This document shows positions 1 through 8,743 of a stretch of 64,000 bases of DNA, in pieces (position 1 is the first letter of the stretch; every line of letters starts with the position of its first letter). The notes under the pieces are model-generated. The model was not told where the DNA came from, made no database searches, and worked only from the letters and a program-made list of their open reading frames with translations. The position numbers and the translations under genes were made by a program. Source of the stretch: Klebsiella sp. BIGb0138 (GTDB taxonomy: Bacteria; Pseudomonadota; Gammaproteobacteria; Enterobacterales; Enterobacteriaceae). The stretch spans positions 372,001-436,000 of the forward strand of contig NZ_SMCV01000001.1 of assembly GCF_004342285.1 (NCBI RefSeq), given 5' to 3'.

Positions 1-1
1 C

Positions 2-961
2 GACGACGAGGTACTGATTCGCGTCACCCGATGTTCAATCTGCGGAACGGATATCCATATCTATAATGGCCATTACTCCCAGGATAAGCTGCCGCTAATT
101 CCCGGCCACGAGTTCAGCGGGGAAATTGTTGCCGTTGGCCGCCAGGTCTCGACGCTGACGCCGGGGCAGCGGGTGGTCGCCGACATCAATATCGGCTGCG
201 GCCACTGCTACTATTGCCGGCGGAACGAACTGCTGAACTGCCCGGAGATCCGCCAGCTCGGCATTCATACCCACGGCGCGTTCGCGCAGTACGTGGCGAT
301 TCCGGCCCGCCTGGTGATTCCGCTCGGCGACGCGATTGCGGATAGCGTAGCCTGCCTGGCCGAACCGTTCTCCTGCGTGGTGCGCGCCAGTAAAAAAATT
401 GGCCTCAGCGTCGCTGAATCCGTCGTGGTGATTGGCGCAGGCCCGGTTGGCAACATGCATATTCAGATGGCGCGTTTGCTCGGCGCCGCGCCGATTATTG
501 CCGTAGAGCTGAATCCGCAGCGGGCCGAACTCGCCAGACAGTGCGGAGCGGACAGCGTCATCACCGACCCCGAAGGCGCGCTGGAGCAGATCAAGGCGCT
601 CACGGAGGGACGCGGCGCCGACGTGGTGATAGAAAGCGTTGGTCATCCTGCGCTGTATAAACAGGCGCTGACGTTTATGCGCCCCGGCGGACGGCTGCTG
701 GCCTTTGGCTTAACCGATGCGGAAACCGAGATAGCCATTAAACCGCTGGAGATAATTTTAAAGGAGCAAAGGATTCAGGGCAGCGTGGCCGGGATGGGAG
801 AAGATATGCACCAGGCGCTGCATCTGCTGAGTCATCAACGTTTTATTACCGCTCCTTTCTGCGAGTCCGTCCACCCGCTGGAGGATATTCAGCAGGTTTT
901 CTCCACTCTGCTCGCTCATCCGCAGCATCTGAAAATTCAGCTGCGTATTGCCGAGGAGTGA
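2..961 (+). CDS. Zinc-dependent alcohol/polyol dehydrogenase, N-terminus outside window
   Basis: Medium-chain dehydrogenase/reductase that should oxidise a secondary alcohol or polyol to a ketone with NAD(P). The reading frame is already open at base 2 (319 residues visible), so the true start lies upstream and roughly 20-25 residues are missing. Catalytic-zinc ligands appear in CSICGTDIH and PGHEFSGE. The four-cysteine structural zinc lobe is GCGHCYYCRRNELLNC. The Rossmann motif is GAGPVGNMH. The overall pattern is closest to threonine/sorbitol-type dehydrogenases, but the substrate cannot be read. It ends at a strong terminator and faces the aldo/keto reductase tail to tail. Membership of the TetR regulon is unproven because its promoter lies outside the window. 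Confidence 0.85.
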   Translation, partial: DDEVLIRVTRCSICGTDIHIYNGHYSQDKLPLIPGHEFSGEIVAVGRQVSTLTPGQRVVADINIGCGHCYYCRRNELLNCPEIRQLGIHTHGAFAQYVAIPARLVIPLGDAIADSVACLAEPFSCVVRASKKIGLSVAESVVVIGAGPVGNMHIQMARLLGAAPIIAVELNPQRAELARQCGADSVITDPEGALEQIKALTEGRGADVVIESVGHPALYKQALTFMRPGGRLLAFGLTDAETEIAIKPLEIILKEQRIQGSVAGMGEDMHQALHLLSHQRFITAPFCESVHPLEDIQQVFSTLLAHPQHLKIQLRIAEE

Positions 962-992
962 GATTTTAGCCGCGCGGATAAGACGGCAGAAT

Positions 993-1024
993 AAAAAAAG
1001 GTGCTCCTGATGAGCACCTTTTTT
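993..1024. terminator. Bidirectional rho-independent terminator
   Basis: A seven-base-pair stem (GGTGCTC / GAGCACC) is flanked by an A run on the left and a T run on the right, so it can stop transcription from both convergent genes (the zinc dehydrogenase and the aldo/keto reductase). Confidence 0.85.
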
Positions 1025-1039
1025 ACTTTCCCGCGTCAC

Positions 1040-2068
1040 TCAGGCTTTGCGGTCGGCCGGCGTCGGCGCCCCTTCATCCAGCAGCCCCTGTTGTTGCAGC
1101 GTACGCCAGAACTCATCCGGAATCGGGGCGGCGATCCACTCCAGACAGTTCTCCAGCTGCGCCACCGTGCGGGTGCCGGGAATAATCGTCGGCACCGCCG
1201 GATGAGCCAGGACAAACTGTAGCGCAGCCGCCGGCAGACTGACGTGATAATCGCGGCAGACGTTTTCAATTTTGCCGACCTTTTGCAGAATCGCCTGGCT
1301 GGCCGGGCCGTAGTTATATTTCGCGTTCTCAACCGCCCCGGTCGCCAGAATCCCGCTGTTGAATCCCCCGCCGATCACCACCGCCGCATTGCGCTCTTCG
1401 CACAGCGGCAGGAACGCTTTTAACGCCTCCTGTTCCAGCAGCGTATAGCGCCCGGCCAGCAGGAAGCAGTCAAAGTCGGCTTCCTGCAACGCCGCATGGC
1501 ACACCTGCCATTCATTGACGCCCATCCCTACCGCTTTAATCACGCCTTCATCGCGCAGCTGCGCCAGCGCGCGCCACGCGCCGTCCATCGCCTGGCGAAA
1601 GTAGTGCGGCTGCTGCTCCCCGTGGGTATAAAAATCGCAATCGTGAATAAACGCGATATCGATATGTTCCAGCGCCATACGCTGCAGACTGTCTTCGATC
1701 GAGCGCATGGTTGCCGAATAGGAGTAGTCAAAGATCGCCTCAAACGGCAGCGGATTAACCCATACCCCGGAATCAATTTCACTGCGTTTTTTCGGCTTCA
1801 ACAGGCGACCGACCTTGGTGGACAACACATACTCATCGCGCGGATACCAGCGCAAACCGTGGCCGACCCGCGCTTCGCTCAGGCCATGGCCATACATCGG
1901 CGCGGTATCAAAATAGCGCAGACCGCTGTCCCACGCCTGGCGGATCATGTTCTCCGATTCTTGTTCACTGATGGGGCGAAAAATATTGCCGATTGGCGCG
2001 GCGCCGTAGCCCATTGCGGTGACCTGAATAGCGGTACGACCAAACGCATTCTTCTGTGATGGAACCAT
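1040..2068 (-). CDS. Aldo/keto reductase
   Basis: NAD(P)-dependent aldo/keto reductase of 342 residues. The usual catalytic tetrad is visible: Asp54 and Tyr59 in DTAPMYG, Lys85 in STKVG, His142 in IHDCD. The sequence style (GYGAAPIGN near the start, NSGILATG late) is that of the pyridoxal 4-dehydrogenase / D-threo-aldose (L-fucose) 1-dehydrogenase group, so oxidation of an aldose or related hydroxy-aldehyde is the first guess. The start is set by AGGAG seven bases before the ATG. A weaker copy of the cluster operator (2104-2115) lies 36 bp upstream. Divergent from the CoA-transferase gene. Confidence 0.85.
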   Translation of the reverse strand: MVPSQKNAFGRTAIQVTAMGYGAAPIGNIFRPISEQESENMIRQAWDSGLRYFDTAPMYGHGLSEARVGHGLRWYPRDEYVLSTKVGRLLKPKKRSEIDSGVWVNPLPFEAIFDYSYSATMRSIEDSLQRMALEHIDIAFIHDCDFYTHGEQQPHYFRQAMDGAWRALAQLRDEGVIKAVGMGVNEWQVCHAALQEADFDCFLLAGRYTLLEQEALKAFLPLCEERNAAVVIGGGFNSGILATGAVENAKYNYGPASQAILQKVGKIENVCRDYHVSLPAAALQFVLAHPAVPTIIPGTRTVAQLENCLEWIAAPIPDEFWRTLQQQGLLDEGAPTPADRKA

Positions 2069-2103
2069 CTCGGTGCTCCTGGGAGTTGATGAGTTAATTA
2101 ACT

Positions 2104-2115
2104 AACAGGATAGTT
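2104..2115. promoter_or_regulatory. Candidate TetR operator upstream of the aldo/keto reductase (degenerate copy)
   Basis: AACAG-GA-TAGTT, inside the longer AACTAACAGGATAGTT. It matches the cluster consensus AAC(C/T)A-N2-TAGTT in the right half and weakly in the left. It sits 36 bp from the start of the minus-strand gene, where a repressor could block its promoter. Confidence 0.5.
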
Positions 2116-2201
2116 ATATCAAAATGAATGTTGTGAAAATGTTACCTGGATAACAAAGCGTCATTAATTACATTGATCCGGCATTTACTTTCTGCAATTG
2201 T

Positions 2202-2217
2202 AACTAACTAGTTAGTT
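2202..2217. promoter_or_regulatory. Candidate TetR operator upstream of the CoA-transferase (perfect palindrome)
   Basis: AACTAACTAGTTAGTT is a perfect 16-base palindrome and contains AACTA-GT-TAGTT at 2206-2217, the best copy of the cluster operator. It lies 32 bp before the CoA-transferase start. Confidence 0.7.
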
Positions 2218-2249
2218 TTTTAGTGCTGAATTCAACGAGGATAACGAGA

Positions 2250-3758
2250 ATGCATGGCAAACTGAAAAGCGTCGAAGAAGCTGTTGCTTTGATCAAAGAC
2301 AACTCCACCGTTGCCTTCACCGGCTCCGGTGGCGGCCTGCTGGAGTCAGATTACGTCATGGCGGCCATCGCGACGCGCTACCGCGAAACCGGACATCCGC
2401 GGAATCTCACCCTGATTCATGCGTTAGGGATCGGTAACGGCAAAGGATCCGGTCTTGGACGTCTGGCCATACCGGGGCTGGTCAAACGGATCATCGGCGG
2501 GCACTGGTCGTGGTCGTCCGAACTGCAAAAAATGGCCCGCGACAATGAGATCGAAGCCTACTGTTTACCCACCGGCATCATCATGACGCTGTATCGCGAA
2601 AGCGGCGCCGGGCGCCCGGGGGTCATTTCCAGCGTCGGGCTGGGGACTTTTGTCGACCCGCTAATCAGCGGTGGAAAATGCAATGACATCACCTGCGAAG
2701 ATATCGTTTCACGTATTGAACTCGACGGTAAAACCTGGCTGCATTACAAACCGTTTAAAGTGGATGTCGCGGTGATTCACGGATCGCAGGCGGACGTCGC
2801 GGCGAATATCTCCACCAGCGAAGAGCCCGCGGATCTGGATACCTATGCCGTGGCCCTGGCCGCGCACAACAACGGCGGGATGGTTATCGCGCAGGTGAAA
2901 TCCACCGTTCAGGAGCACTTTGTCCCGGCCCGTAAGGTCACCGTTCCCGGTGTGATGATCGACCATATCGTTGAATGCCCGGCGCAGTGGCAGAGCTACC
3001 TTGCCGAATACGATCCGGCCATCTCCGGGCAGATGGCCCCGCCGGACGAGCACCCGCTCGATGCGCCAGCGGAAGGTATTCGCCGCCTGATTTCGGGACT
3101 GGCGGTACGGGAGCTGAAACCGAATATGCGGGTCAATTACGGGTTCGGCATCCCCGGCGGGATCTCCGCCATGGCCGAGAAATCGCTGGTCGACTCCTGC
3201 TGGCAGATGGTGGAACAAGGTATTCACAACGGCCAGCTTCTCGACGGGGCGCTGTTTGGCGCGGCAAAATATCCGCAGGCCATTGTCAGCTCGCTCGATC
3301 AGTTCGATCTGTTTTGCGGCGGCGGGCTGGATATCACCTTCCTCGGCATGGGCGAAATGGACGCCGAGGGCAACGTCAACGTTTCGCAGCTTGGCGATAC
3401 CATCGTCGGTCCGGGCGGCTTTATTGATATTACCTGCGGGGCCAAAAAAGTCGTTTTCTGCGGCACCTTCGAAGCGAAAGGCCTGCAGGTTTGTCAGCAG
3501 GGTGAACGTTTACAAATTGAGTCTCATGGGCAAATTCCCAAGCTGGTGCAAAAGGTTCGCCATATCACTTTCAGCGGGCCGGAAGCCATAAAACGCGGGC
3601 AGGAAGTGCTGTACGTCACGGAGCGCGCCATTTTCAAACTGACGGAAGAAGGGGTGGAACTGGCGGCGATTGTCAGCGGGGTTAACCTCGAGCAGGATAT
3701 TTTGCAGCGTATGCAATTCTGCCCGAAAGTCGATCGCCCCGCGGTGGTTTCTCTCTGA
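2250..3758 (+). CDS. Acyl-CoA:acetate/3-ketoacid CoA-transferase, fused alpha-beta form
   Basis: Class I CoA-transferase with both halves in one chain (502 residues), homologous to E. coli YdiF and propionate CoA-transferases. It should move CoA from a donor such as acetyl-CoA to a carboxylic acid. The expected catalytic glutamate is Glu322 in VEQG, followed by the conserved FCGGGLD and GPGGFIDIT segments. An in-frame GTG at 2223 would add nine residues, but GAGG about ten bases before ATG 2250 and homology at MHGKLKS favour the start given. It is monocistronic behind its own operator and convergent with the TetR gene. Its likely job is to activate the acid made by the neighbouring aldehyde dehydrogenase (inference). 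Confidence 0.88.
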   Translation: MHGKLKSVEEAVALIKDNSTVAFTGSGGGLLESDYVMAAIATRYRETGHPRNLTLIHALGIGNGKGSGLGRLAIPGLVKRIIGGHWSWSSELQKMARDNEIEAYCLPTGIIMTLYRESGAGRPGVISSVGLGTFVDPLISGGKCNDITCEDIVSRIELDGKTWLHYKPFKVDVAVIHGSQADVAANISTSEEPADLDTYAVALAAHNNGGMVIAQVKSTVQEHFVPARKVTVPGVMIDHIVECPAQWQSYLAEYDPAISGQMAPPDEHPLDAPAEGIRRLISGLAVRELKPNMRVNYGFGIPGGISAMAEKSLVDSCWQMVEQGIHNGQLLDGALFGAAKYPQAIVSSLDQFDLFCGGGLDITFLGMGEMDAEGNVNVSQLGDTIVGPGGFIDITCGAKKVVFCGTFEAKGLQVCQQGERLQIESHGQIPKLVQKVRHITFSGPEAIKRGQEVLYVTERAIFKLTEEGVELAAIVSGVNLEQDILQRMQFCPKVDRPAVVSL

Positions 3759-3769
3759 ATAAGCAACGC

Positions 3770-3801
3770 AATGCGGATATCAGGGCTGCAGTATCCGCAT
3801 T
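3770..3801. terminator. Hairpin between convergent CoA-transferase and TetR genes
   Basis: AATGCGGATA pairs with TATCCGCATT around a 12-base loop. The hairpin overlaps the TetR stop codon. There is no long T run, so it is a weak or accessory terminator. Confidence 0.45.
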
Positions 3802-4424
3802 ATCGTTTCGACGTTGAAATCAAGGCGCTGCTGAAGGGAATCAGCATCCATGAAATTGCGATCGAACAGAATGGCGCCGGTATATTTGTTATTGAAGTAA
3901 TAATAGTTGACCGCGGCGATGGTAATCACCAGCTGTTCCGCATCAACGCCGGCCCGGAATACGCCCTGCTCCACGCCGCGCTGAAGAATGCCTTCCATCA
4001 GGGTGACCATCGATTTCTGCGCCGACTTAATCGCCACCGATTTTTTCAGGTGCACGGCACGATGCAGGTTTTCGCTGTTGACCAGTGTCAGAAACTCCGG
4101 GTTTTTCAGGTAGTAGTTCCAGGTGAACCTGACCAGCGTTTCAACCGCTTCTTGCGGTTCCAGACTTTCGAGATTTAATTTTTTTTCCGCGGCGCGAATA
4201 TCAAGATAGGAGTCTTCGACAACTTTCTGAAAAAGCTGTTCCTTGCTACCAAAATAGTGATAAATCATACGCTTATTTGACTTTGCCTTTTCAGCGACAA
4301 CGTCAATGCGTGCGCCGCCGAGTCCCTTTTGCGCAAACTCTCGTTTCGCGGCTTTCAGGATCCGATTCTGTGTCGCAATGGGGTCACGGACCTGTACTGT
4401 TTTTTCCGAAGCTGATTTAGTCAT
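3780..4424 (-). CDS. TetR-family transcriptional regulator of the catabolic cluster
   Basis: Protein of 214 residues. An N-terminal TetR helix-turn-helix (RILKAAKREFAQKGLGGARI, then IDVVAEKAKSNKRMIYHYFG; roughly residues 20-65) is followed by an all-helical ligand-binding region resembling RutR/YcdC-type C-termini. It diverges from the aldehyde dehydrogenase-GMC operon across a gap that contains one operator copy. It is the only regulator inside the cluster, and the same inverted repeat recurs before six other transcription starts, so it probably controls all of them and itself, presumably released by a pathway intermediate such as an acyl-CoA (inference). Confidence 0.88.
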   Translation of the reverse strand: MTKSASEKTVQVRDPIATQNRILKAAKREFAQKGLGGARIDVVAEKAKSNKRMIYHYFGSKEQLFQKVVEDSYLDIRAAEKKLNLESLEPQEAVETLVRFTWNYYLKNPEFLTLVNSENLHRAVHLKKSVAIKSAQKSMVTLMEGILQRGVEQGVFRAGVDAEQLVITIAAVNYYYFNNKYTGAILFDRNFMDADSLQQRLDFNVETIMRILQP

Positions 4425-4755
4425 TACATCGTTTTGGTTGCGGATCTGGCTGATGATTAACCCTTACTCATTGGCGGAAATCAAGAAAAATTTTTCGCTA
4501 ATCTCCTTTCTGCTAGCCGCTTAACAATTTCATTACAAGGGCTGGCGTTTCCTTATTCAATCCCAAAACAGCGTGCTAATATATGTAACCATATAGTTAT
4601 ATATATAACATATTATCATTATAAAACATTTAGTTAAATACAATCATAACCAACTCATCTTGTCAGCGTTAAAAAGGCGCCAGCAGGATGACAACGATCA
4701 CGCACTGGCTCTTACCGACCGGTAAGCAAGGCTATGAACGATGGGAAAGAGGATT
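4425..4755. other. Divergent promoter region of TetR and aldehyde dehydrogenase
   Basis: 331 bp without a gene, clearly AT-rich around 4555-4660. It holds one operator copy near the middle (4587-4598) and no other recognisable structure. Confidence 0.7.
4587..4598. promoter_or_regulatory. Candidate TetR operator in the TetR / aldehyde dehydrogenase gap
   Basis: AACCA-TA-TAGTT, flanked by T on the left and A on the right as in most other copies. It lies about 160 bp from both divergent start codons and could serve autoregulation and control of the dehydrogenase operon together. Confidence 0.6.
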
Positions 4756-6273
4756 ATGAGTAATACATTTCACCCTGTAGACGTTAACCACCCTTTGCTG
4801 CCTGAAAAAGCACGGCAATTTCAGATGTTCATCAATGGCAAGTGGACCACGGGTCACAGCAGCGAAAGTTTTGTCCGTAAAAGCCCGGCCCACGATATTG
4901 TCGTTAGCACTTACCCGGCAGGCACCGCTGAAGACGTTGATGACGCGGTAAAGGCGGCCAGAGACGCCTTTGATTCAGGGAAATGGTCACGCATTAGCGG
5001 TGCGGCGCGCGCGGCGGTATTGCTGAAAACCGCCCAGCTCATTCGCGAGAACCTGGCGGAGCTGGCGCTGCTGGAAACGCTGGAAACCGGCAAACCCATC
5101 GCCCAGTCGCGCGGTGAGATCCAGGGCGCGGCCGATATCTGGGAATATGCCGCCGGTCTGGCGCGCAGCGTCAATGGCGACAGTTTTAATAACCTCGGCG
5201 ACAGCATGCTGGGCCTGGTGACCCGCGAACCTATCGGTGTTGTCGGCGTTATCACGCCGTGGAACTTCCCTTTCTTTATTGGCGCAGAACGCTACCCCTA
5301 TATTCTGGCCGCCGGCTGTACGCTGGTGGCGAAAGCCGCTGAGATCACGTCCGGTACGACTCTGCTGCTGGCCGGGATCCTGAAAGAGGCGGGTCTGCCC
5401 GACGGCGTATTTAACGTTGTCACCGGCAGCGGTTCGCTCGTCGGCCAGCGGATTACCGAGCATGTCGACATCGATATGGTCTCCTTCACCGGCTCCACCG
5501 CCGTCGGCCAGATGGCGCTGCACGCGTCGGCAAACAATATTAAACGTCTTGGGCTGGAGCTGGGCGGTAAGAACCCGCAGGTGGTTTTCGCCGACGCCGA
5601 TATTGACGCCGCGCTGGACGGTACGCTGTTTGGCTTTCTGTTCAATAGCGGGCAGTGCTGCGTCAGCGGCAGCCGTTTGCTGGTGGAGCGTTCTATCCAT
5701 AAAGATTTCTGCCAGAAGCTGGTTGAACGCGCGCAGAAAGTACGCAGCGGCGATCCGCTGAATGAAAACACCCAGATTGGCGCGATTATTACTGAGAAAC
5801 ACTATCAGACCGTGCTCGGTTATATCGAACAGGGAAAAAATGAGGGTGCGACCCTGCTCACCGGCGGCCATGCGGTTCCCACCGGTAATGGACTGTTTAT
5901 CGAACCCACCATTTTCGACGATGTAACCCCGGAAATGACCATTTTCCGCGAAGAGATCTTCGGCCCGGTGCTCTGCGTCACCCCCTTCGACAGCTATGAA
6001 GAGGCGATCGGCATCGCCAACGATACCTGCTACGGGCTGGCGGCCAGCATCTGGACTTCGAACCTGGATAAGGCGGTGCAGGGATTCCGCGATCTGAAAG
6101 CGGGCAGACTGTGGGTAAACACCACTATCGCCGGCGGCCCGGAACTGCCTTCCGGCGGATTTAAACAGTCCGGCATCGGGCGCGAAAGCGGCAGCTATGG
6201 TCTGGATGAATACACCGAAATTAAATCCGTACATATCCAGTTGGGCAAGCGCGCTAAATGGCTCGCTGAGTGA
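4756..6273 (+). CDS. NAD(P)-dependent aldehyde dehydrogenase
   Basis: Aldehyde dehydrogenase superfamily member of 505 residues, the usual size. The catalytic cysteine is Cys302 in SGQCCVSGSR and the general base is Glu268 in LELGGKNP. The cofactor region reads VITPWNFPFF and later SFTGSTAVGQ. An upstream ATG (4741) exists, but AGAGG lies directly between it and ATG 4756, which decides the start. The GMC dehydrogenase follows 21 bp later with its own ribosome site, so the pair can carry an alcohol through the aldehyde to a carboxylate. Most similar in style to betaine/phenylacetaldehyde-type enzymes; the substrate is not deducible. Confidence 0.9.
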   Translation: MSNTFHPVDVNHPLLPEKARQFQMFINGKWTTGHSSESFVRKSPAHDIVVSTYPAGTAEDVDDAVKAARDAFDSGKWSRISGAARAAVLLKTAQLIRENLAELALLETLETGKPIAQSRGEIQGAADIWEYAAGLARSVNGDSFNNLGDSMLGLVTREPIGVVGVITPWNFPFFIGAERYPYILAAGCTLVAKAAEITSGTTLLLAGILKEAGLPDGVFNVVTGSGSLVGQRITEHVDIDMVSFTGSTAVGQMALHASANNIKRLGLELGGKNPQVVFADADIDAALDGTLFGFLFNSGQCCVSGSRLLVERSIHKDFCQKLVERAQKVRSGDPLNENTQIGAIITEKHYQTVLGYIEQGKNEGATLLTGGHAVPTGNGLFIEPTIFDDVTPEMTIFREEIFGPVLCVTPFDSYEEAIGIANDTCYGLAASIWTSNLDKAVQGFRDLKAGRLWVNTTIAGGPELPSGGFKQSGIGRESGSYGLDEYTEIKSVHIQLGKRAKWLAE

Positions 6274-6294
6274 TTTTTGGGCAGAGGATCAGAC

Positions 6295-7881
6295 ATGTAC
6301 GACTACATTATTATTGGCGGCGGTTCGGCGGGCAGCGTCCTTGCATCGCGCTTAAGCGAAAACGCCGACTGTAAAGTGCTGCTGGTTGAGGCAGGCCCGA
6401 AGGACAGCAACCCCTATATCCATTTACCGGTCGGTTTTAGCAAACTCACCGCCGGGCCGCTGACCTGGGGCTATAAAACCGTGCCTCAACCCCAGCTCGG
6501 CAACCGCGAGCTGCTGTTTGCCCAGGGGCGGGTACTGGGCGGCGGTAGCTCTATCAACGCCGAAGTGTTTACCCGCGGCACGCCAGCGGACTATGACCGC
6601 TGGGCGGCAGAAAAAGGTTGCGACGGTTGGTCATTTGCCGATATTCAGCCCTATTTTATTAAATCTGAAGATAACGACACCTTTTCCGACGCCTGGCACG
6701 GCGTCGGCGGCCCGCTCGGCGTCTCCAGTCCGATCGGCGCCAATCTGATGAGTAAAACCTTCAGTAAAGCCTGCCAGCAGGCGGGGCTGCCGTACAACCC
6801 GGACTTCAACGGCGCCACCCAGGCCGGCTGCGGTCTGTATCAGACCACCACGCGCAACGCCCGCCGCTGTTCTGCGGCGGTGGCCTATCTGAAAGAGGCA
6901 GGCCAGCGCAACAACCTCACCATTAAGACCGGCTGCTCTATTTCCCGGTTGCTTATCGATAATCAGCGCGCCGTTGGCGTGGAGATTTATCAGGATGGCA
7001 AATCGCAGCGGCTGCACGCCAGCCGTGAAGTCATCGTCAGCGCCGGGGCGATTGGCTCCCCTAAACTGCTGCAGCTTTCCGGGATTGGCGCAGCCGCTGA
7101 GCTGAGCAAACAAGGCATTCCGGTCATAGCCGATCTTCCGGGCGTCGGGGAAAACCTGCAGGACCACCTGGGTATCGACCTGATCTTTGAGCTCGGCAAC
7201 GCGCTGAGCTATGACAAGTACAAGAAAACGCACTGGATGCTGTGGGCCGGGCTGGAGTATCTGCTGTTCCGCAAAGGCCCGGTGTGTTCAAACATCGTCG
7301 AAGGCGGCGCGTTCTGGTATGTCGATAAGCAGTCTGCCAATCCGGATACACAAATACACTTCCTGGCGGGCGCCGGGGTGGAAGCCGGTATCGAACCGGT
7401 GCCCTCCGGCTCCGGCGTGACCATTAACAGCTATTTCCTGCGTCCGCGCAGTCGCGGCCGGGTCTCTTTACGCTCGGCAAACGCCAGCGATGCCCCGCTT
7501 ATCGACCCCAACTACCTCAGCGATCCTTACGATCTGAAAATGACGATCGAAGGCTGCAAACTGATGCGCGATATCATGCAGCAAAGCGCCTTCGCCCCCT
7601 ATATTCGCCGCGAGCATATGCCGGGAGGCGAGGCGCAAAGCGATAAAGATCTGGAAAACTACATCCGCCAGTTTGCGCGCACCTGCTATCACCCGGTAGG
7701 CACCTGCAAAATGGGCGTCGACGAGATGTCGGTGGTCGATAGCCAATTACGCGTTCGCGGTATTGAAGGGCTACGCGTGGTGGACTCATCGGTGATGCCC
7801 GATCTGGTCAGCTCCAACACCAACGCGCCCACCATTATGATCGCCGAAAAAGCCAGCGATCTGATTATCGCGTCGAACTGA
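6295..7881 (+). CDS. GMC-family flavin alcohol dehydrogenase
   Basis: Glucose-methanol-choline oxidoreductase of 528 residues, close in pattern to choline dehydrogenase and AlkJ-type membrane-associated alcohol dehydrogenases. It has the N-terminal FAD dinucleotide fold (DYIIIGGGSAGSVLASRLSE), the GMC signature around GRVLGGGSSINAEVF, and the active-site His466 in CYHPVGTCKMG with Asn510 in SNTNAPT. TTG 6277 opens the same frame, but AGAGGA seven bases before ATG 6295 sets the start. Such enzymes usually pass electrons to the quinone pool rather than to NAD, which suits the nearby ETF:quinone oxidoreductase. Probably oxidises a primary alcohol for the aldehyde dehydrogenase encoded just upstream (inference). 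Confidence 0.88.
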   Translation: MYDYIIIGGGSAGSVLASRLSENADCKVLLVEAGPKDSNPYIHLPVGFSKLTAGPLTWGYKTVPQPQLGNRELLFAQGRVLGGGSSINAEVFTRGTPADYDRWAAEKGCDGWSFADIQPYFIKSEDNDTFSDAWHGVGGPLGVSSPIGANLMSKTFSKACQQAGLPYNPDFNGATQAGCGLYQTTTRNARRCSAAVAYLKEAGQRNNLTIKTGCSISRLLIDNQRAVGVEIYQDGKSQRLHASREVIVSAGAIGSPKLLQLSGIGAAAELSKQGIPVIADLPGVGENLQDHLGIDLIFELGNALSYDKYKKTHWMLWAGLEYLLFRKGPVCSNIVEGGAFWYVDKQSANPDTQIHFLAGAGVEAGIEPVPSGSGVTINSYFLRPRSRGRVSLRSANASDAPLIDPNYLSDPYDLKMTIEGCKLMRDIMQQSAFAPYIRREHMPGGEAQSDKDLENYIRQFARTCYHPVGTCKMGVDEMSVVDSQLRVRGIEGLRVVDSSVMPDLVSSNTNAPTIMIAEKASDLIIASN

Positions 7882-7893
7882 TCACAAATTGCT

Positions 7894-7915
7894 GCCCATG
7901 TTCGTTTTCATGGGC
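7894..7915. other. Hairpin after the GMC gene
   Basis: GCCCATG pairs with CATGGGC around an eight-base loop just after the GMC stop codon. No T run follows on the plus strand, so it may protect the 3' end of the mRNA or terminate weakly before the ETF promoter. Confidence 0.4.
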
Positions 7916-7934
7916 AAAAACCGGTTGAATAAAT

Positions 7935-7946
7935 AACTAAATAGTT
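7935..7946. promoter_or_regulatory. Candidate TetR operator upstream of the ETF operon
   Basis: AACTA-AA-TAGTT, embedded in ATAACTAAATAGTTAT. It lies 46 bp before the etfB start and marks an internal promoter for the ETF genes. Confidence 0.65.
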
Positions 7947-7992
7947 ATTTACTTAAAGCAAGAAAGACATGTAAACATCCCGAGAGGTAACG

Positions 7993-8742
7993 ATGAAAGT
8001 TCTCGTCCCCGTTAAACGCGTTGTCGATCATAACGTCAAAATCCGCGTAAAAAACGATGGCAGCCAGGTTGATCTGACCAACGCGAAAATGGCGCTCAAC
8101 CCGTTCTGTGAAATTGCCGTTGAAGAAGCCATTCGCCTGAAAGAGCTCGGCATCGCCAGTGAGATTGTGGTGGTGAGCATCGGTGAAGAAGCGGCCCAGG
8201 AACAGCTGCGCAGCGCGCTGGCGATGGGGGCCGACCGTGGATTACTGATCGTGACCGACCAGCCCCTCGAACCGCTCAATCTGGCAAAGCTGCTGGCAAA
8301 AGTCGTCGAACAGGAGCAGCCGTCGTTAATCCTGATGGGTAAACAGTCCATCGATGGCGACAATAACCAGACCGGACAAATGCTCGCCGCGCTGTGCGGT
8401 TACCCGCAGGGAACCTTTGCCGCCGAGCTGCGCGTTGAGAATGGTCAGGCCATCGTCACCCGTGAAATTGACGGCGGCCTGCAGACCGTGTCGCTGACGC
8501 TGCCGGCAGTGGTCACTACCGACCTGCGCCTGAACCAGCCGCGCTATACCTCCCTGCCCAACATGATGAAGGCCAAAAAGAAACCGCTCAGCATCCTGCC
8601 GGTGGCGGAGTTTGGCCTTGAATTACGCCCGCACACGACGCTGTTAAAGGTCGAGACGCCGCCGGTACGCGAAGCCGGCGTGCGTGTCGGGAGCGTGGAT
8701 GAACTGTTGAACAAGCTGAAAAACGAAGCGAAGGTGATTTGA
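7993..8742 (+). CDS. etfB: Electron transfer flavoprotein beta subunit
   Basis: Small ETF subunit (249 residues), which binds AMP and docks on acyl-CoA dehydrogenases. The family opening [12 protein letters not shown], the region around [16 protein letters not shown], and the conserved [20 protein letters not shown] recognition-loop segment are all present. CGAGAGG precedes the ATG. It is separated from the alpha-subunit gene by a single base, so the two are translationally coupled. It should take electrons from the acyl-CoA dehydrogenase at 11.5-12.6 kb. The symbol is used generically and is not meant to imply the E. coli FixA role. Confidence 0.93.
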   Translation: MKVLVPVKRVVDHNVKIRVKNDGSQVDLTNAKMALNPFCEIAVEEAIRLKELGIASEIVVVSIGEEAAQEQLRSALAMGADRGLLIVTDQPLEPLNLAKLLAKVVEQEQPSLILMGKQSIDGDNNQTGQMLAALCGYPQGTFAAELRVENGQAIVTREIDGGLQTVSLTLPAVVTTDLRLNQPRYTSLPNMMKAKKKPLSILPVAEFGLELRPHTTLLKVETPPVREAGVRVGSVDELLNKLKNEAKVI

Positions 8743-8743
8743 T

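Noticed and set aside
4987-6234. 415-codon open frame on the minus strand
   Set aside because: Lies entirely opposite the aldehyde dehydrogenase gene; no ribosome site or recognisable domain, a codon-bias shadow.
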